The notes below the pieces were generated by a model that saw only the letters and a list, made by a program, of their open reading frames with translations, was not told the origin of the DNA and searched no databases. Source: Paenibacillus dauci (lineage in GTDB: Bacteria > Bacillota > Bacilli > Paenibacillales > Paenibacillaceae). From it: a stretch of DNA of 64,000 nt. This document shows positions 1 to 7,719 of this stretch, one piece after another (positions within the stretch are counted from its first letter, which is position 1; each line of letters begins with the position of its first letter). The stretch is taken from the NCBI RefSeq assembly GCF_000971985.1, contig NZ_LAQQ01000001.1, positions 868,001 to 932,000 of the forward strand, written 5' to 3'. A program made the position numbers and the translations under genes.

Positions 1-432
1 CCGACTGATCGCATCCCAGCTTTCCGGGAAAATGGCGTTAATTATGTAGCCTACAAACCGCTGCTGACCCATTACGGATTTGTGCCTTTCTGGGATCAGT
101 CGGCCAAGACTGTAACTGCCACTTCCAGTGCTGGAGGAACTGTCAGTTTCACTCTTAACAGCAAATATGCACAGCTAAACGGCAAGACGATCACACTGAG
201 TGCCGCACCAAAAATGGTCGATAATATTATTTATGTCCCGGCTCGCCTGATTAGTCAGGTTACCGGAGCAATGCTTGACGTTCAGACGGCAGATCACAGT
301 CTCCGCTTCACCAGCCCAGAGATCAATCCGGCACCGGTCGACAGCAGTCTGGCTGAACGTTCCGTAGAGAATGACAGCGTTAATGCCAATACAGGCAGTA
401 CTACGGTCGGTTCATCTACTTACGGAGGATAG
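1..432 (+). CDS. Copper amine oxidase N-like (CuAO_N) domain protein, 3' part
   Basis: The frame is open from base 1, so the gene begins before the window; about 143 C-terminal residues are visible. They show two CuAO_N-type beta units: FVPFWDQSAKTVT followed by a strand, then NIIYVPARLISQVTGA and a closing strand ending SLRF. This is the usual pattern V.hVPlR.h.e..G..v.w......v. The last 40 residues are S/T/N/G-rich and probably unstructured. These domains occur as tandem extracellular modules in Paenibacillus; despite the name they carry no oxidase activity, and their role is probably in wall or sugar binding. The upstream part, with any signal peptide or catalytic domain, lies outside the window. 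No clear terminator follows. Confidence 0.8.
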   Translation, partial: PTDRIPAFRENGVNYVAYKPLLTHYGFVPFWDQSAKTVTATSSAGGTVSFTLNSKYAQLNGKTITLSAAPKMVDNIIYVPARLISQVTGAMLDVQTADHSLRFTSPEINPAPVDSSLAERSVENDSVNANTGSTTVGSSTYGG

Positions 433-620
433 TATAGCTATCTCATAGACAGCTCTACGGCTGCTGCAGACAACTCGGTATTTTCAACTATTTTTAAATT
501 CATTATATTCGGTTACACCAGGCAACTGCTTCGGTATCAGTTTGCATCGATCAGGTTATAACTCTCTTCATTTGGATACTTAATATATGAGTTCTATTAT
601 AATCCAAGGAGGCTGGTATA

Positions 621-1496
621 ATGGCACCGCAGGACGAGCGTTATGCAGACGAGAAGATCCGCGTAGGTGAGGCACTGAGTATGGATTGGTATGAACAGGC
701 AGAAGGATATGACAGCAAGTTTCTCGGTGAGCAGTACGAGATTCCGCATCCGGGGCTAAGTGCAGAGCTGACCGAGGATATTGCTCCACTTCAAAAGGGT
801 TCTGTCATTCTGAATTACACTCATTTCTCGATTGTCATGAGCCGTTCACGGCGGCTGGCCATTTATACGGTTGTCAATATTGATGGCAGCCAGCTTCAGG
901 ATGCTGGACGGTCGGACAAATGGCGATATGATTCACGGATGGATGAACAGTATCAGAGCGGGGATGAGATTTACCGGGATAACGATCTGGACCGTGGGCA
1001 TCTCGTAAGAAGGCGCGACCCGATCTGGGGCAAGGATGCCGATCGCGCCAATGTGGATACATTTCACTTTACCAACTGTGCTCCCCAGCACAAGGATCTG
1101 AATCAGGATACCTGGCTGGGCCTGGAGGATTATATTCTGGAGCATGCGCGCAGCAACAAGCGCAAGGCTACAATTTTCACCGGTCCCGTATTTCGTGACA
1201 GTGATATCGCCTACCGCGGTATCCAGCTGCCCGAAGAATACTGGAAAGTCGCTGCAATCGTCAAGGATAATGGTGAGCTCTCTGTAACTGCCTATCTGAT
1301 CTCGCAAAAAGGGCTGCTGCGTACCATGCAGACCGAGGATGAACTGGGTCCGTACAAGACGTATCAGGTCAAAGTTACTCAGATCGAGGAGCTAACCGGT
1401 CTGGACTTCCGTCATCTGCGTGAACATGACGCCTATCCGGCAGAAGCGGTATCACCGAGTATGACGATTGAGAGTGTACAGGATATTCATATCTAA
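621..1496 (+). CDS. DNA/RNA non-specific endonuclease (NUC1/Serratia nuclease family)
   Basis: This 291-residue protein has the beta-beta-alpha-metal nuclease core. DRGHLVRR at residues 124-131 supplies the catalytic His127, and LNQDTW...LED supplies the Mg ligand Asn161 and Glu169. Their 8-residue spacing matches Serratia nuclease Asn119/Glu127. The family cuts single- and double-stranded DNA and RNA with one Mg ion. The ATG is preceded by AAGGAGG at 8 bases. The N-terminus (MAPQDERYADEK) is hydrophilic, with no signal peptide or membrane segment. The enzyme is therefore either cytoplasmic or exported by a non-Sec route, and no inhibitor gene lies beside it. It stands alone and converges on punA. 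The family call is firm; the biological role is unknown. Confidence 0.88.
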   Translation: MAPQDERYADEKIRVGEALSMDWYEQAEGYDSKFLGEQYEIPHPGLSAELTEDIAPLQKGSVILNYTHFSIVMSRSRRLAIYTVVNIDGSQLQDAGRSDKWRYDSRMDEQYQSGDEIYRDNDLDRGHLVRRRDPIWGKDADRANVDTFHFTNCAPQHKDLNQDTWLGLEDYILEHARSNKRKATIFTGPVFRDSDIAYRGIQLPEEYWKVAAIVKDNGELSVTAYLISQKGLLRTMQTEDELGPYKTYQVKVTQIEELTGLDFRHLREHDAYPAEAVSPSMTIESVQDIHI

Positions 1497-1663
1497 ATCC
1501 ACGGTAGTTATACCAAAGTATCCCTATCTCCAGTCATGCTCCTCCCATATCCGGGCCTTTGTCAAAACAACGGTCTAATGTTAAACGTTACGTAAGTATG
1601 TCTTCACAGGATACATCTAGCTTAATAGCTATTACAGAAAACGGATGTACCAGATCATATACC

Positions 1664-1700
1664 AAAAAGAGCCATGTGGATCATCCACAGGCTCTTTTTT
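1664..1700. terminator. Bidirectional intrinsic terminator between nuclease and punA
   Basis: AAAAAGAGCC, a TGTGG/CCACA stem, then GGCTCTTTTTT. The hairpin has A-runs on one side and T-runs on the other, so it can stop the nuclease transcript (plus) and the fur-xerD-deoB-punA transcript (minus). Confidence 0.85.
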
Positions 1701-1775
1701 ATACTTTTAGATAGCATAAGATTCAGATGGCGTTACCCAATGAGTACTCTGTACAAGCTCTGCCCTTGCCAACTA

Positions 1776-2600
1776 TTACATTTGCGGAATAACAGCCAGT
1801 ACCAGCTTCAGGAACTGATCACGTACACGATCAGCAGTCTCCATAACTTCATCATGAGACAGAGGCTGATCGAGGATACCTGCTGCCATATTGGTAATAC
1901 AGGAGATTCCCAGTACTTCAATACCTGCATGACGCGCTACGATCGTCTCGGATACTGTAGACATTCCGACAGCATCGGCGCCAAGCGTACGCAGCATTAC
2001 GATCTCTGCAGGCGTCTCATACGTAGGACCAAGCAGTCCTGCATAGACACCTTCCTGTACTTTCAGACCCTGCTGTGCTGCTGTATCTTTGAAAATCTGA
2101 CGCAGACGACGGCTATAGGCTTCGGACATATCCGGGAAACGTACACCCAATGCGGAATCATTCGGTCCGATCAGCGGATTACGACCGGTCATGTTCAGAT
2201 GGTCACTTAATACCATTAGATCACCCGGCTCATACGCTGTATTTACACCGCCGGCTGCATTGGTTACGAGCAGGCTGGATACACCCAGTTCCTTCATGAC
2301 ACGTACAGGGAAAGCTGTCACTTCCGGACCATAGCCTTCATACATGTGGAAACGTCCTTTCATCATTACGACCGGACGACCTTGCACTTTGCCCAGCAGC
2401 AGTTCGCCATCATGTCCTTCTACCGTAGACACCGGGAAATGCGGAATACTATTATAAGCAATCGATACGCCTTCTTCAACCAGATCTGCGAGTACACCCA
2501 GACCGGAGCCGAGAATCAATCCTACTTCCGGAGTCAAATCACTTTGACTGCGAATATAAGCTGCTGCTTCTTTAATCATTTCCTGGTTAATTGTTGTCAT
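1776..2600 (-). CDS. punA: Purine-nucleoside phosphorylase (trimeric type)
   Basis: Cleaves inosine or guanosine with phosphate to the base plus ribose-1-phosphate, in cytoplasmic nucleoside salvage. This is the 274-residue low-molecular-mass trimer type: phosphate loop GSGLG (31-35), EGHDGE with His63, the TNAAGGVN segment (113-120), GPTYETPAE with Glu195, and ITNMAAG with Asn237, the residues equivalent to human Glu201 and Asn243. The ATG at 2600 is chosen over an in-frame TTG seven codons upstream because AAAGGGG lies inside those codons at the right distance. It follows deoB by 39 bases, so the two are cotranscribed: PNP makes pentose-1-phosphate and DeoB isomerises it. B. subtilis has the same pair (drm-pupG). 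Confidence 0.95.
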   Translation of the reverse strand: MTTINQEMIKEAAAYIRSQSDLTPEVGLILGSGLGVLADLVEEGVSIAYNSIPHFPVSTVEGHDGELLLGKVQGRPVVMMKGRFHMYEGYGPEVTAFPVRVMKELGVSSLLVTNAAGGVNTAYEPGDLMVLSDHLNMTGRNPLIGPNDSALGVRFPDMSEAYSRRLRQIFKDTAAQQGLKVQEGVYAGLLGPTYETPAEIVMLRTLGADAVGMSTVSETIVARHAGIEVLGISCITNMAAGILDQPLSHDEVMETADRVRDQFLKLVLAVIPQM

Positions 2601-2639
2601 CTTGCTAATTTCCCCTTTCAAATAACAAACCTTTATCTT

Positions 2640-3833
2640 TTATTTCAAAAGATTCAAAAAACTCTCGCCATGCATAATCTTGCCTGCACTGAAATTGTCT
2701 GCAATCGTCGCACCGAGATCACTGAATGTTGCTCGGACTCCCAAATTACCAGGCGATGTCAGTGATGGACTGTAGATCAGCAGTGGCACATACTCCCGGG
2801 TATGATCGGTGCCTGCATGAACAGGATCATTACCATGATCGGCTGTAATGATCAGCAAATCCCGCTCGCCGATCTGCTCCATCAGTTCAGGCAGCGAACG
2901 ATCGAACGCTTCCAGCGCCTGCGCATATCCTTGCGGATCGCGGCGATGTCCATACAAGGAATCAAAATCGACCAGATTAGTAAACAGCAGACCTTTGAAT
3001 TCCTGCTGCAACTGCTCCAGCGTCAACTCTACGCCGTGTTCGTTGCTTTTGGTTGGATAAGAAGAGGTAATACCCTCACCGGTGAAAATATCGTTGATTT
3101 TGCCTACGGCAATTACATCATGACCTGCATTCTCCAGTGCGTTCAGCACCGTAGGTTCCGGCGGACTGACTGCATAATCATGACGATTCGGCGTACGGAC
3201 AAACTGTCCCGGCTCACCCTTATAAGGACGGGCGATGACGCGACCTACCGAATGTTCCGGCTCCAGCGTCAACTCACGGGCAATCTGGCAGGCACTGTAT
3301 AGCTCCTCCAATGGAATAATATCTTCATGGGCAGCAATCTGAAATACACTGTCTGCTGAGGTATACACAATCCATGAACCCGTTTTCATCTGTTCTTCGC
3401 CGTATTCATCCAGTATATCCGTACCGGAAGCCGGCTTGTTACCAAGTACCCGACGGCCGGTTCTTTTCTCAAACTGTGTGATCAGATCCTGCGGAAACCC
3501 GTTCGGGTATGTATTGAACGCGGTTCCGATATTCAGACCCATCAGTTCCCAGTGTCCGGTCATCGTATCCTTGCCAACCGAAGTTTCTATCATTTTGCCA
3601 TAATAGCCCTGGGTCTGGGTTACAGCTTCAAGTGGCGGAAGATCCGTGATATTGGCCAGTCCCAGACGCTGCAGATGAGGCAGCTGTATTCCAGGCACCT
3701 GCTCCATAATATGTCCGAGCGTGTGGGCACCTTTATCTCCAAATTTGCCGGCATCAGGCAGTTCCCCAATACCTACACTATCCAGTATAATTACGCAGAT
3801 TCGTTCAAAACGCTGTTGTTCGATTCCTGTCAT
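2640..3833 (-). CDS. deoB: Phosphopentomutase
   Basis: Interconverts (deoxy)ribose-1-phosphate and -5-phosphate, linking nucleoside salvage to the pentose phosphate pathway. The 397 residues match the family length (394 in B. subtilis Drm). Alkaline-phosphatase-superfamily metal sites are visible: Asp18 in VIILDSVGIG and ADHGND at 331-336. GKDTMTGHWE at 87-96 contains the threonine (Thr90) that carries the phosphate in characterised enzymes. The ATG has TAGGAGGC seven bases upstream. The gene lies between xerD (28-base gap) and punA, the Bacillus order. Confidence 0.96.
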   Translation of the reverse strand: MTGIEQQRFERICVIILDSVGIGELPDAGKFGDKGAHTLGHIMEQVPGIQLPHLQRLGLANITDLPPLEAVTQTQGYYGKMIETSVGKDTMTGHWELMGLNIGTAFNTYPNGFPQDLITQFEKRTGRRVLGNKPASGTDILDEYGEEQMKTGSWIVYTSADSVFQIAAHEDIIPLEELYSACQIARELTLEPEHSVGRVIARPYKGEPGQFVRTPNRHDYAVSPPEPTVLNALENAGHDVIAVGKINDIFTGEGITSSYPTKSNEHGVELTLEQLQQEFKGLLFTNLVDFDSLYGHRRDPQGYAQALEAFDRSLPELMEQIGERDLLIITADHGNDPVHAGTDHTREYVPLLIYSPSLTSPGNLGVRATFSDLGATIADNFSAGKIMHGESFLNLLK

Positions 3834-3861
3834 GACTCATGCCTCCTATTCGGTAGATGAA

Positions 3862-4758
3862 TCAGGTCGCATTGGCACGCGGATGATGAGCTTCATACAC
3901 ATCCTTCATATTCTTTCTGGATACCTGAGTATAAATCTGGGTCGTAGAGATGTCGGCATGACCGAGCATTTCCTGTACCGAACGCAGATCGGCTCCATTT
4001 TCCAGTAGATGTGCAGCAAAGGAATGCCGCAGCGTATGTGGAGTAATATCGGTCTCAATTCCGGCTTCCCGGGCATACTTTTTGATAATTTTCCAGAAGC
4101 CCTGGCGGGTCAGCCTTGTGCCGAGCTGATTCACGAAGAGCGCCTGTTCTTCCGGATGGTTCCGGATAAGCTGCGGACGTCCTTCTTCTATATATTCACC
4201 TACACGCTTGACGGTGACACCGGTAATCGGAATGATCCGTTCTTTGCCGGAACTGCTTGCGCAGCGAAGGAATCTTAAATCGAGCCGTACATCCTCTACA
4301 TTGACCGAGATCAGCTCGGAGACGCGGATGCCTGTAGCGTATAACAGCTCCAGCATCGCACGATCGCGTCTTCCCTGCGATGTATAGGCTTCGGGAGCAT
4401 CCAGTAGACGTTCCATTTCCTCGACGGTCATGACATGCGGCAGACGTTTCTCTGCTTTGGGTGCTTCCATATGTATAGACGGGTCCTGCTGAATAACCCC
4501 TTCACGAACGAGGTACTGGCAAAACGAACGCAATGAAACCGTCATCCGTGTAATCGTGGATGACGCTCTGCCGATCTGGCGCATTTCTCCCAGGAACAGG
4601 GCAATATGTGTTTTGCGGATCTGATCCGGTTCTGTCAGATGACGCTGTCCGGCGAACTCCAGAAACTGATTCAGGTCCCGCTGGTACGATTCCAGCGTAT
4701 TCCGGGACAGTCCCTTCTCTTCGGTCAGATAACGGATAAATCGCTCCAAATAATCACT
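3862..4758 (-). CDS. xerD: Tyrosine site-specific recombinase XerD
   Basis: Chromosome-dimer resolvase that acts with XerC at dif with FtsK. All catalytic residues are present: Arg146 (ATGIRVSEL), Lys173 (SSGKER), His242 and Arg245 (HTLRHSF), His268 (LGHAD) and Tyr277 (QIYTQV). An N-terminal SAM-like core-binding domain covers about residues 1-95. Length 299 is typical. The start is a GTG with AAAGGAGG about 10 bases upstream. It is assigned as XerD rather than XerC or an integron enzyme because it lies between fur and deoB, as in B. subtilis (ripX). The start codon may be displaced by a codon or so from the stated edge. Confidence 0.93.
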   Translation of the reverse strand, partial: SDYLERFIRYLTEEKGLSRNTLESYQRDLNQFLEFAGQRHLTEPDQIRKTHIALFLGEMRQIGRASSTITRMTVSLRSFCQYLVREGVIQQDPSIHMEAPKAEKRLPHVMTVEEMERLLDAPEAYTSQGRRDRAMLELLYATGIRVSELISVNVEDVRLDLRFLRCASSSGKERIIPITGVTVKRVGEYIEEGRPQLIRNHPEEQALFVNQLGTRLTRQGFWKIIKKYAREAGIETDITPHTLRHSFAAHLLENGADLRSVQEMLGHADISTTQIYTQVSRKNMKDVYEAHHPRANAT

Positions 4759-4823
4759 CACTGGAAATCAGCCTCCTTTGCAGTCATTTGATGATATCGT
4801 CTGTCAGAAGCTAGACGGTTACG

Positions 4824-4867
4824 CAAAAAGACTCTCTCCCGAACAGCCAAACATCGGGCGAGAGTCT
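4824..4867 (-). terminator. Intrinsic terminator after fur
   Basis: On the minus strand GACTCTCGCCCGA pairs with TCGGGAGAGAGTC (4830-4842 with 4854-4866, one mismatch), followed by TTTTT. It lies between fur and xerD, so part of the fur transcript ends here and xerD gets either read-through or its own start. Confidence 0.8.
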
Positions 4868-4895
4868 CTGGTATCCAATTCAGTTATTCAATTCA

Positions 4896-5369
4896 TTATT
4901 CGGGATTATTCTGGTTGCCATCCTGCTGCTCTTTGTCCTTGCAGCGATAACATACCCCGTAAAAATCGAGTCGGTGGTCCAGAACCGAGAAATCAAATTC
5001 CTTATCCAGTCTCTCCTCGAGCGGTCCCAACCAGTCTTCGCGGATCTCGTCCATACTTCCGCATTGCACGCAAATCAGATGATGATGATGATGCTTGCTT
5101 GTATCGGTACGCAGGTCATACCGTGCGACACCGTCGCCGAAGTTGATTTTCTCCACGACATGCAGTTCACTCAGAAGCTCGAGGGTACGGTAAACGGTGG
5201 CCAGACCGATTTCGGGAGCCTTTTGCTTCACCAGCATAAATACGTCCTCGGCACTCAGATGGTCTTCTTCGTTCTCAAGGAGCACTCGGACAGTGGCTTC
5301 CCGCTGGGGTGTTAATTTGTAACCTTTGGATTGTAACTGATGTTTAATTTTATCGATCCGTGCTTCCAT
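4896..5369 (-). CDS. fur: Ferric uptake regulator family protein Fur
   Basis: Iron-responsive repressor of 157 residues. It has an N-terminal winged helix with LTPQREAT (19-26) and the recognition-helix region GLATVYRTLELL (55-66), then the metal-binding dimerisation domain: five histidines at 93-97, CVQC (Cys100/103) and CYRC (Cys140/143), the structural zinc site. The ATG follows GGGGGAGGG by 5 bases. It is called Fur rather than PerR or Zur because it sits beside xerD, as B. subtilis fur does; a second family member at 59.3-59.8 kb fits Zur better. SpoIIM, the usual upstream neighbour, is missing. Confidence 0.88.
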   Translation of the reverse strand: MEARIDKIKHQLQSKGYKLTPQREATVRVLLENEEDHLSAEDVFMLVKQKAPEIGLATVYRTLELLSELHVVEKINFGDGVARYDLRTDTSKHHHHHLICVQCGSMDEIREDWLGPLEERLDKEFDFSVLDHRLDFYGVCYRCKDKEQQDGNQNNPE

Positions 5370-5410
5370 TTTTGCCCTCCCCCTGTGGAAATCACTGCAT
5401 CGCTTAAATG

Positions 5411-5452
5411 CTCACTCCAATTATTATAGGGTGAGTTCCAAGACAAAGTCAA
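5411..5452 (-). promoter_or_regulatory. Sigma-A promoter of fur with overlapping inverted repeat
   Basis: On the minus strand TTGACT (5447-5452), an 18-base spacer and TATAAT (5423-5428) give a near-consensus promoter starting about 45 bases before fur. An imperfect inverted repeat, CTCACCC...GAGTGAG (5411-5435), covers the -10 box, a good place for a repressor. It does not resemble the A/T-rich Fur box, so which protein would bind is unknown. Confidence 0.7.
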
Positions 5453-5573
5453 ACTTTTTAGTGTACTTGTACAGTGATGTTGCCTCCGGGCAAAATCGGC
5501 TTAATTTCCTGCTGTGCCGGAGAATGTACGATGTTGATTGCCGGACTACAGCTATCGACATTACACCTCTATA

Positions 5574-5628
5574 CAAAAAGGCAATGCCGCAGTGTCTCTG
5601 CGAACAAATGGCAGATGCTGCGGCATTT
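5574..5628 (-). terminator. Intrinsic terminator after endoQ
   Basis: AATGCCGCAG and CTGCGGCATT (5583-5592 with 5618-5627) form a perfect 10-bp stem with a 25-base loop, followed on the minus strand by GCCTTTTTG. It lies 23 bases past the endoQ stop. Confidence 0.8.
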
Positions 5629-5650
5629 CTTTTGCTTGTTTATATACTTA

Positions 5651-6835
5651 TTATCCGATAACTACCTTGCCGTAGGTTCCTCCACCTCCGGCGCTAAGCG
5701 TCAGTTGTCCGGTGCGTGCAAGCTCGATATAACCAGCAATCTCGGCTCCTACTACAGCATCCAGTTCTTCACGGGATGTATTATGCAAAATACTCATCTC
5801 TGTACCGAATGCTTCCAGCAGTCTATTCATTTTGGCAGGGCCCAGACCGGGAATAAACGCCAAGGGTACCTGATAACGATATGGCGGGCGATTTGATGGC
5901 GGCTGCGGCTCTGTACGATCGGCAATACCGAGAATCCGATCCAGCACACCGATCGTTAGGCGAGTACTGCCGCAATAAGGGCAACGCTCCAGTGCCGGCT
6001 CCGCTTCATGAATAATATGCTCACAGTTGGTACAGTAGGTACGATGATATTTGCCCAGTCTCGGGTCAAGGCCGTAATTGGCTTCGATTCCCCGTCCTTC
6101 GAGGCCCTGCAGCACCTTACGGAACTCATCGAAATTCGCTTCCTGCATCCGGAATACATTGTATTCACGACCAATCTTGCCGAGTGAATGGGCATCCGAG
6201 TTGGTTAACAGCGGGTAGCGATCCAGCTCACTGAGATAACCGGCCATTGTCGTGTCTGCACTCAGACCCAGCTCCCCTCCATCGATACTGTCCATATCCA
6301 GCACATCGCTCATCCTTGGCGTTACACTGCCATAGATGCCTTTATGCGGAGTGAACATATGGGCAGGAATAAACAGTCCGTCTCGCTGCTTCACCTGATG
6401 CTGCAGCTCCCGGTATGAGACGTAGAGACGCTGAGAGCTGAGCTGCAGATTTTTCATATGGCCGCCCATCCACTGGCTAAAATCACTCATTCGCTCCAGA
6501 TCGCGGAAATAGACGAGCACATGTGCTTCCTGATATCCTGGCTCCCGAATCTCGATCTCCGATCCGAGCAGAATCGTCGTATCTCCATATACAATTCCTC
6601 CACCGGAAGATTCCACCATCTCGCCGGAAGACATATAATTACGGATATCCTGCTGTACACCCGGGGAATGACAATCAATAATACCGACCAATCCAATTCC
6701 TTTACGCTGGGAAGATTCTTTGGCAATATTGGCAAAAGTCAGGTTGCGGCTGCCGCTGATCTTGACCGGCTGCCCGTCCTCACTTCGCCCGATATGGATA
6801 TGGAGATCGGCGTATACACGCTGCAAAGAACTCAT
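5651..6835 (-). CDS. Endonuclease Q family protein (PHP domain, YqxK-like)
   Basis: The EndoQ family contains archaeal and some bacterial nucleases that cut 5' of deaminated bases such as uracil and hypoxanthine. The 394 residues show a PHP metal-site pattern: DLHIHIG (His12, His14), IDCHSP, PAHMFTPH and NSDAHSLG. These are followed by a zinc ribbon CTNC...CPYC and a C-terminal helix-hairpin-helix, FIPGLGPAKMNRLLEAFG. The ATG at 6835 is taken over an upstream in-frame start because it overlaps the nudF stop as ATGA, typical of translational coupling. The nudF-yqxK pair is conserved in Bacillus. The specificity of this particular protein is inferred from the family. Confidence 0.85.
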   Translation of the reverse strand: MSSLQRVYADLHIHIGRSEDGQPVKISGSRNLTFANIAKESSQRKGIGLVGIIDCHSPGVQQDIRNYMSSGEMVESSGGGIVYGDTTILLGSEIEIREPGYQEAHVLVYFRDLERMSDFSQWMGGHMKNLQLSSQRLYVSYRELQHQVKQRDGLFIPAHMFTPHKGIYGSVTPRMSDVLDMDSIDGGELGLSADTTMAGYLSELDRYPLLTNSDAHSLGKIGREYNVFRMQEANFDEFRKVLQGLEGRGIEANYGLDPRLGKYHRTYCTNCEHIIHEAEPALERCPYCGSTRLTIGVLDRILGIADRTEPQPPSNRPPYRYQVPLAFIPGLGPAKMNRLLEAFGTEMSILHNTSREELDAVVGAEIAGYIELARTGQLTLSAGGGGTYGKVVIG

Positions 6836-7398
6836 TGTCCCGGCTGGGCTCCCAGCTTCAGCAGCTGCCAAGCCTGCACAGCCATAATGGTCTTGGCATC
6901 GCTCATGCGTCCTTCACGGATCTGGGCAAATGCTTCTTCCAGCGTAATCTCGGTGACTTCCAGGAATTCGTCTTCATCCAGCTCGGCATCCCCTGCTGTT
7001 AATTCATCTGCCAGATAGAGATGAATAATCTCATCGGCAAAACCCGGCGAAGTATAGAAGGAAAACAGCAGCTTCATGCTTTTCGCGGTATAGCCGGTCT
7101 CTTCCTTCAGTTCACGATTAATCGCATCTTCCGGCTTCTCGCCCGGGTCGAGCTTGCCTGCAGGAATCTCTACCTGAGTGCGTCCCAGCGGCTGACGGAA
7201 CTGTTCTACCACGATCATGCGATCATTGTGAATAGCTAGTACAGCGACTGCACCGGAGTGGCGAACCACTTCACGCTTGCTTTCCTCGCCGTTGGGCAGC
7301 TTTACCGTATCGACCTGTACGGAGATGATTTTGCCTTTGTAAATGGATTCCGTAGATAATGTAATCTCATCCAGTTGTTTATTTTTATTTTCAGTCAT
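6832..7398 (-). CDS. nudF: ADP-ribose pyrophosphatase (NUDIX hydrolase)
   Basis: Hydrolyses ADP-ribose to AMP and ribose-5-phosphate. The 188 residues carry a complete Nudix box at about 81-103 (GKLDPGEKPEDA then RELKEETGY), preceded by VEQFRQPLGRTQVEIPAG, which is typical of the ADP-ribose branch. The ATG has GGAGGGA five bases upstream. It is the first gene of the nudF-endoQ pair. A very similar order in B. subtilis (yqkG-yqxK) supports the name. Confidence 0.92.
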   Translation of the reverse strand: MTENKNKQLDEITLSTESIYKGKIISVQVDTVKLPNGEESKREVVRHSGAVAVLAIHNDRMIVVEQFRQPLGRTQVEIPAGKLDPGEKPEDAINRELKEETGYTAKSMKLLFSFYTSPGFADEIIHLYLADELTAGDAELDEDEFLEVTEITLEEAFAQIREGRMSDAKTIMAVQAWQLLKLGAQPGQ

Positions 7399-7691
7399 TA
7401 TGTTCCCTCCATGGCATTGGTAAAAGTAAACGGACTGTCGATAGCGATAATGCCTGTACCAACAGGCCGTTTCGATAGGGTTGATTGCAGTCGGGGTAGA
7501 AATGATAAAAGATGCAACTCTTACTCTTTACACATGTTTATGCTTTTTTAGACAGATCGATGATAATTCCTTCTTGATTTTACTATTGGATCTGTACTGA
7601 AATCTTGTCGAATCTGAAGAACATCAACGACTAGACGCAGACAAGTTCTGAAAAAATAGATCAGATAGAGCAAATAAATCACTTCATAATG
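7399..7691. other. Intergenic region upstream of nudF, no gene seen
   Basis: About 290 bases, A/T-rich in the half nearest the peptidase. A short GCCTGT/ACAGGC inverted repeat (7450-7465) has no T-run. It should hold the nudF promoter, but no convincing -35/-10 pair was found. Confidence 0.5.
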
Positions 7692-7717
7692 AAAAACTAC
7701 TGCTCGTAACGAACAGA
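7692..7717 (-). terminator. Weak terminator after M20 peptidase
   Basis: A six-pair stem, CTGTTC/GAGCAG (one G-T pair), is followed by TAGTTTTTC on the minus strand just past the peptidase stop. The short stem makes this tentative. Confidence 0.4.
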
Positions 7718-7719
7718 AA

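Noticed and set aside
572-600. Promoter TTGGAT-N17-TATTAT before the nuclease gene
   Set aside because: Transcription would begin inside the AAGGAGG ribosome binding site, so it could not serve the gene.
7450-7465. GCCTGT/ACAGGC hairpin as a terminator
   Set aside because: No T-run on either strand and only a 4-base loop; left as an unexplained short palindrome.
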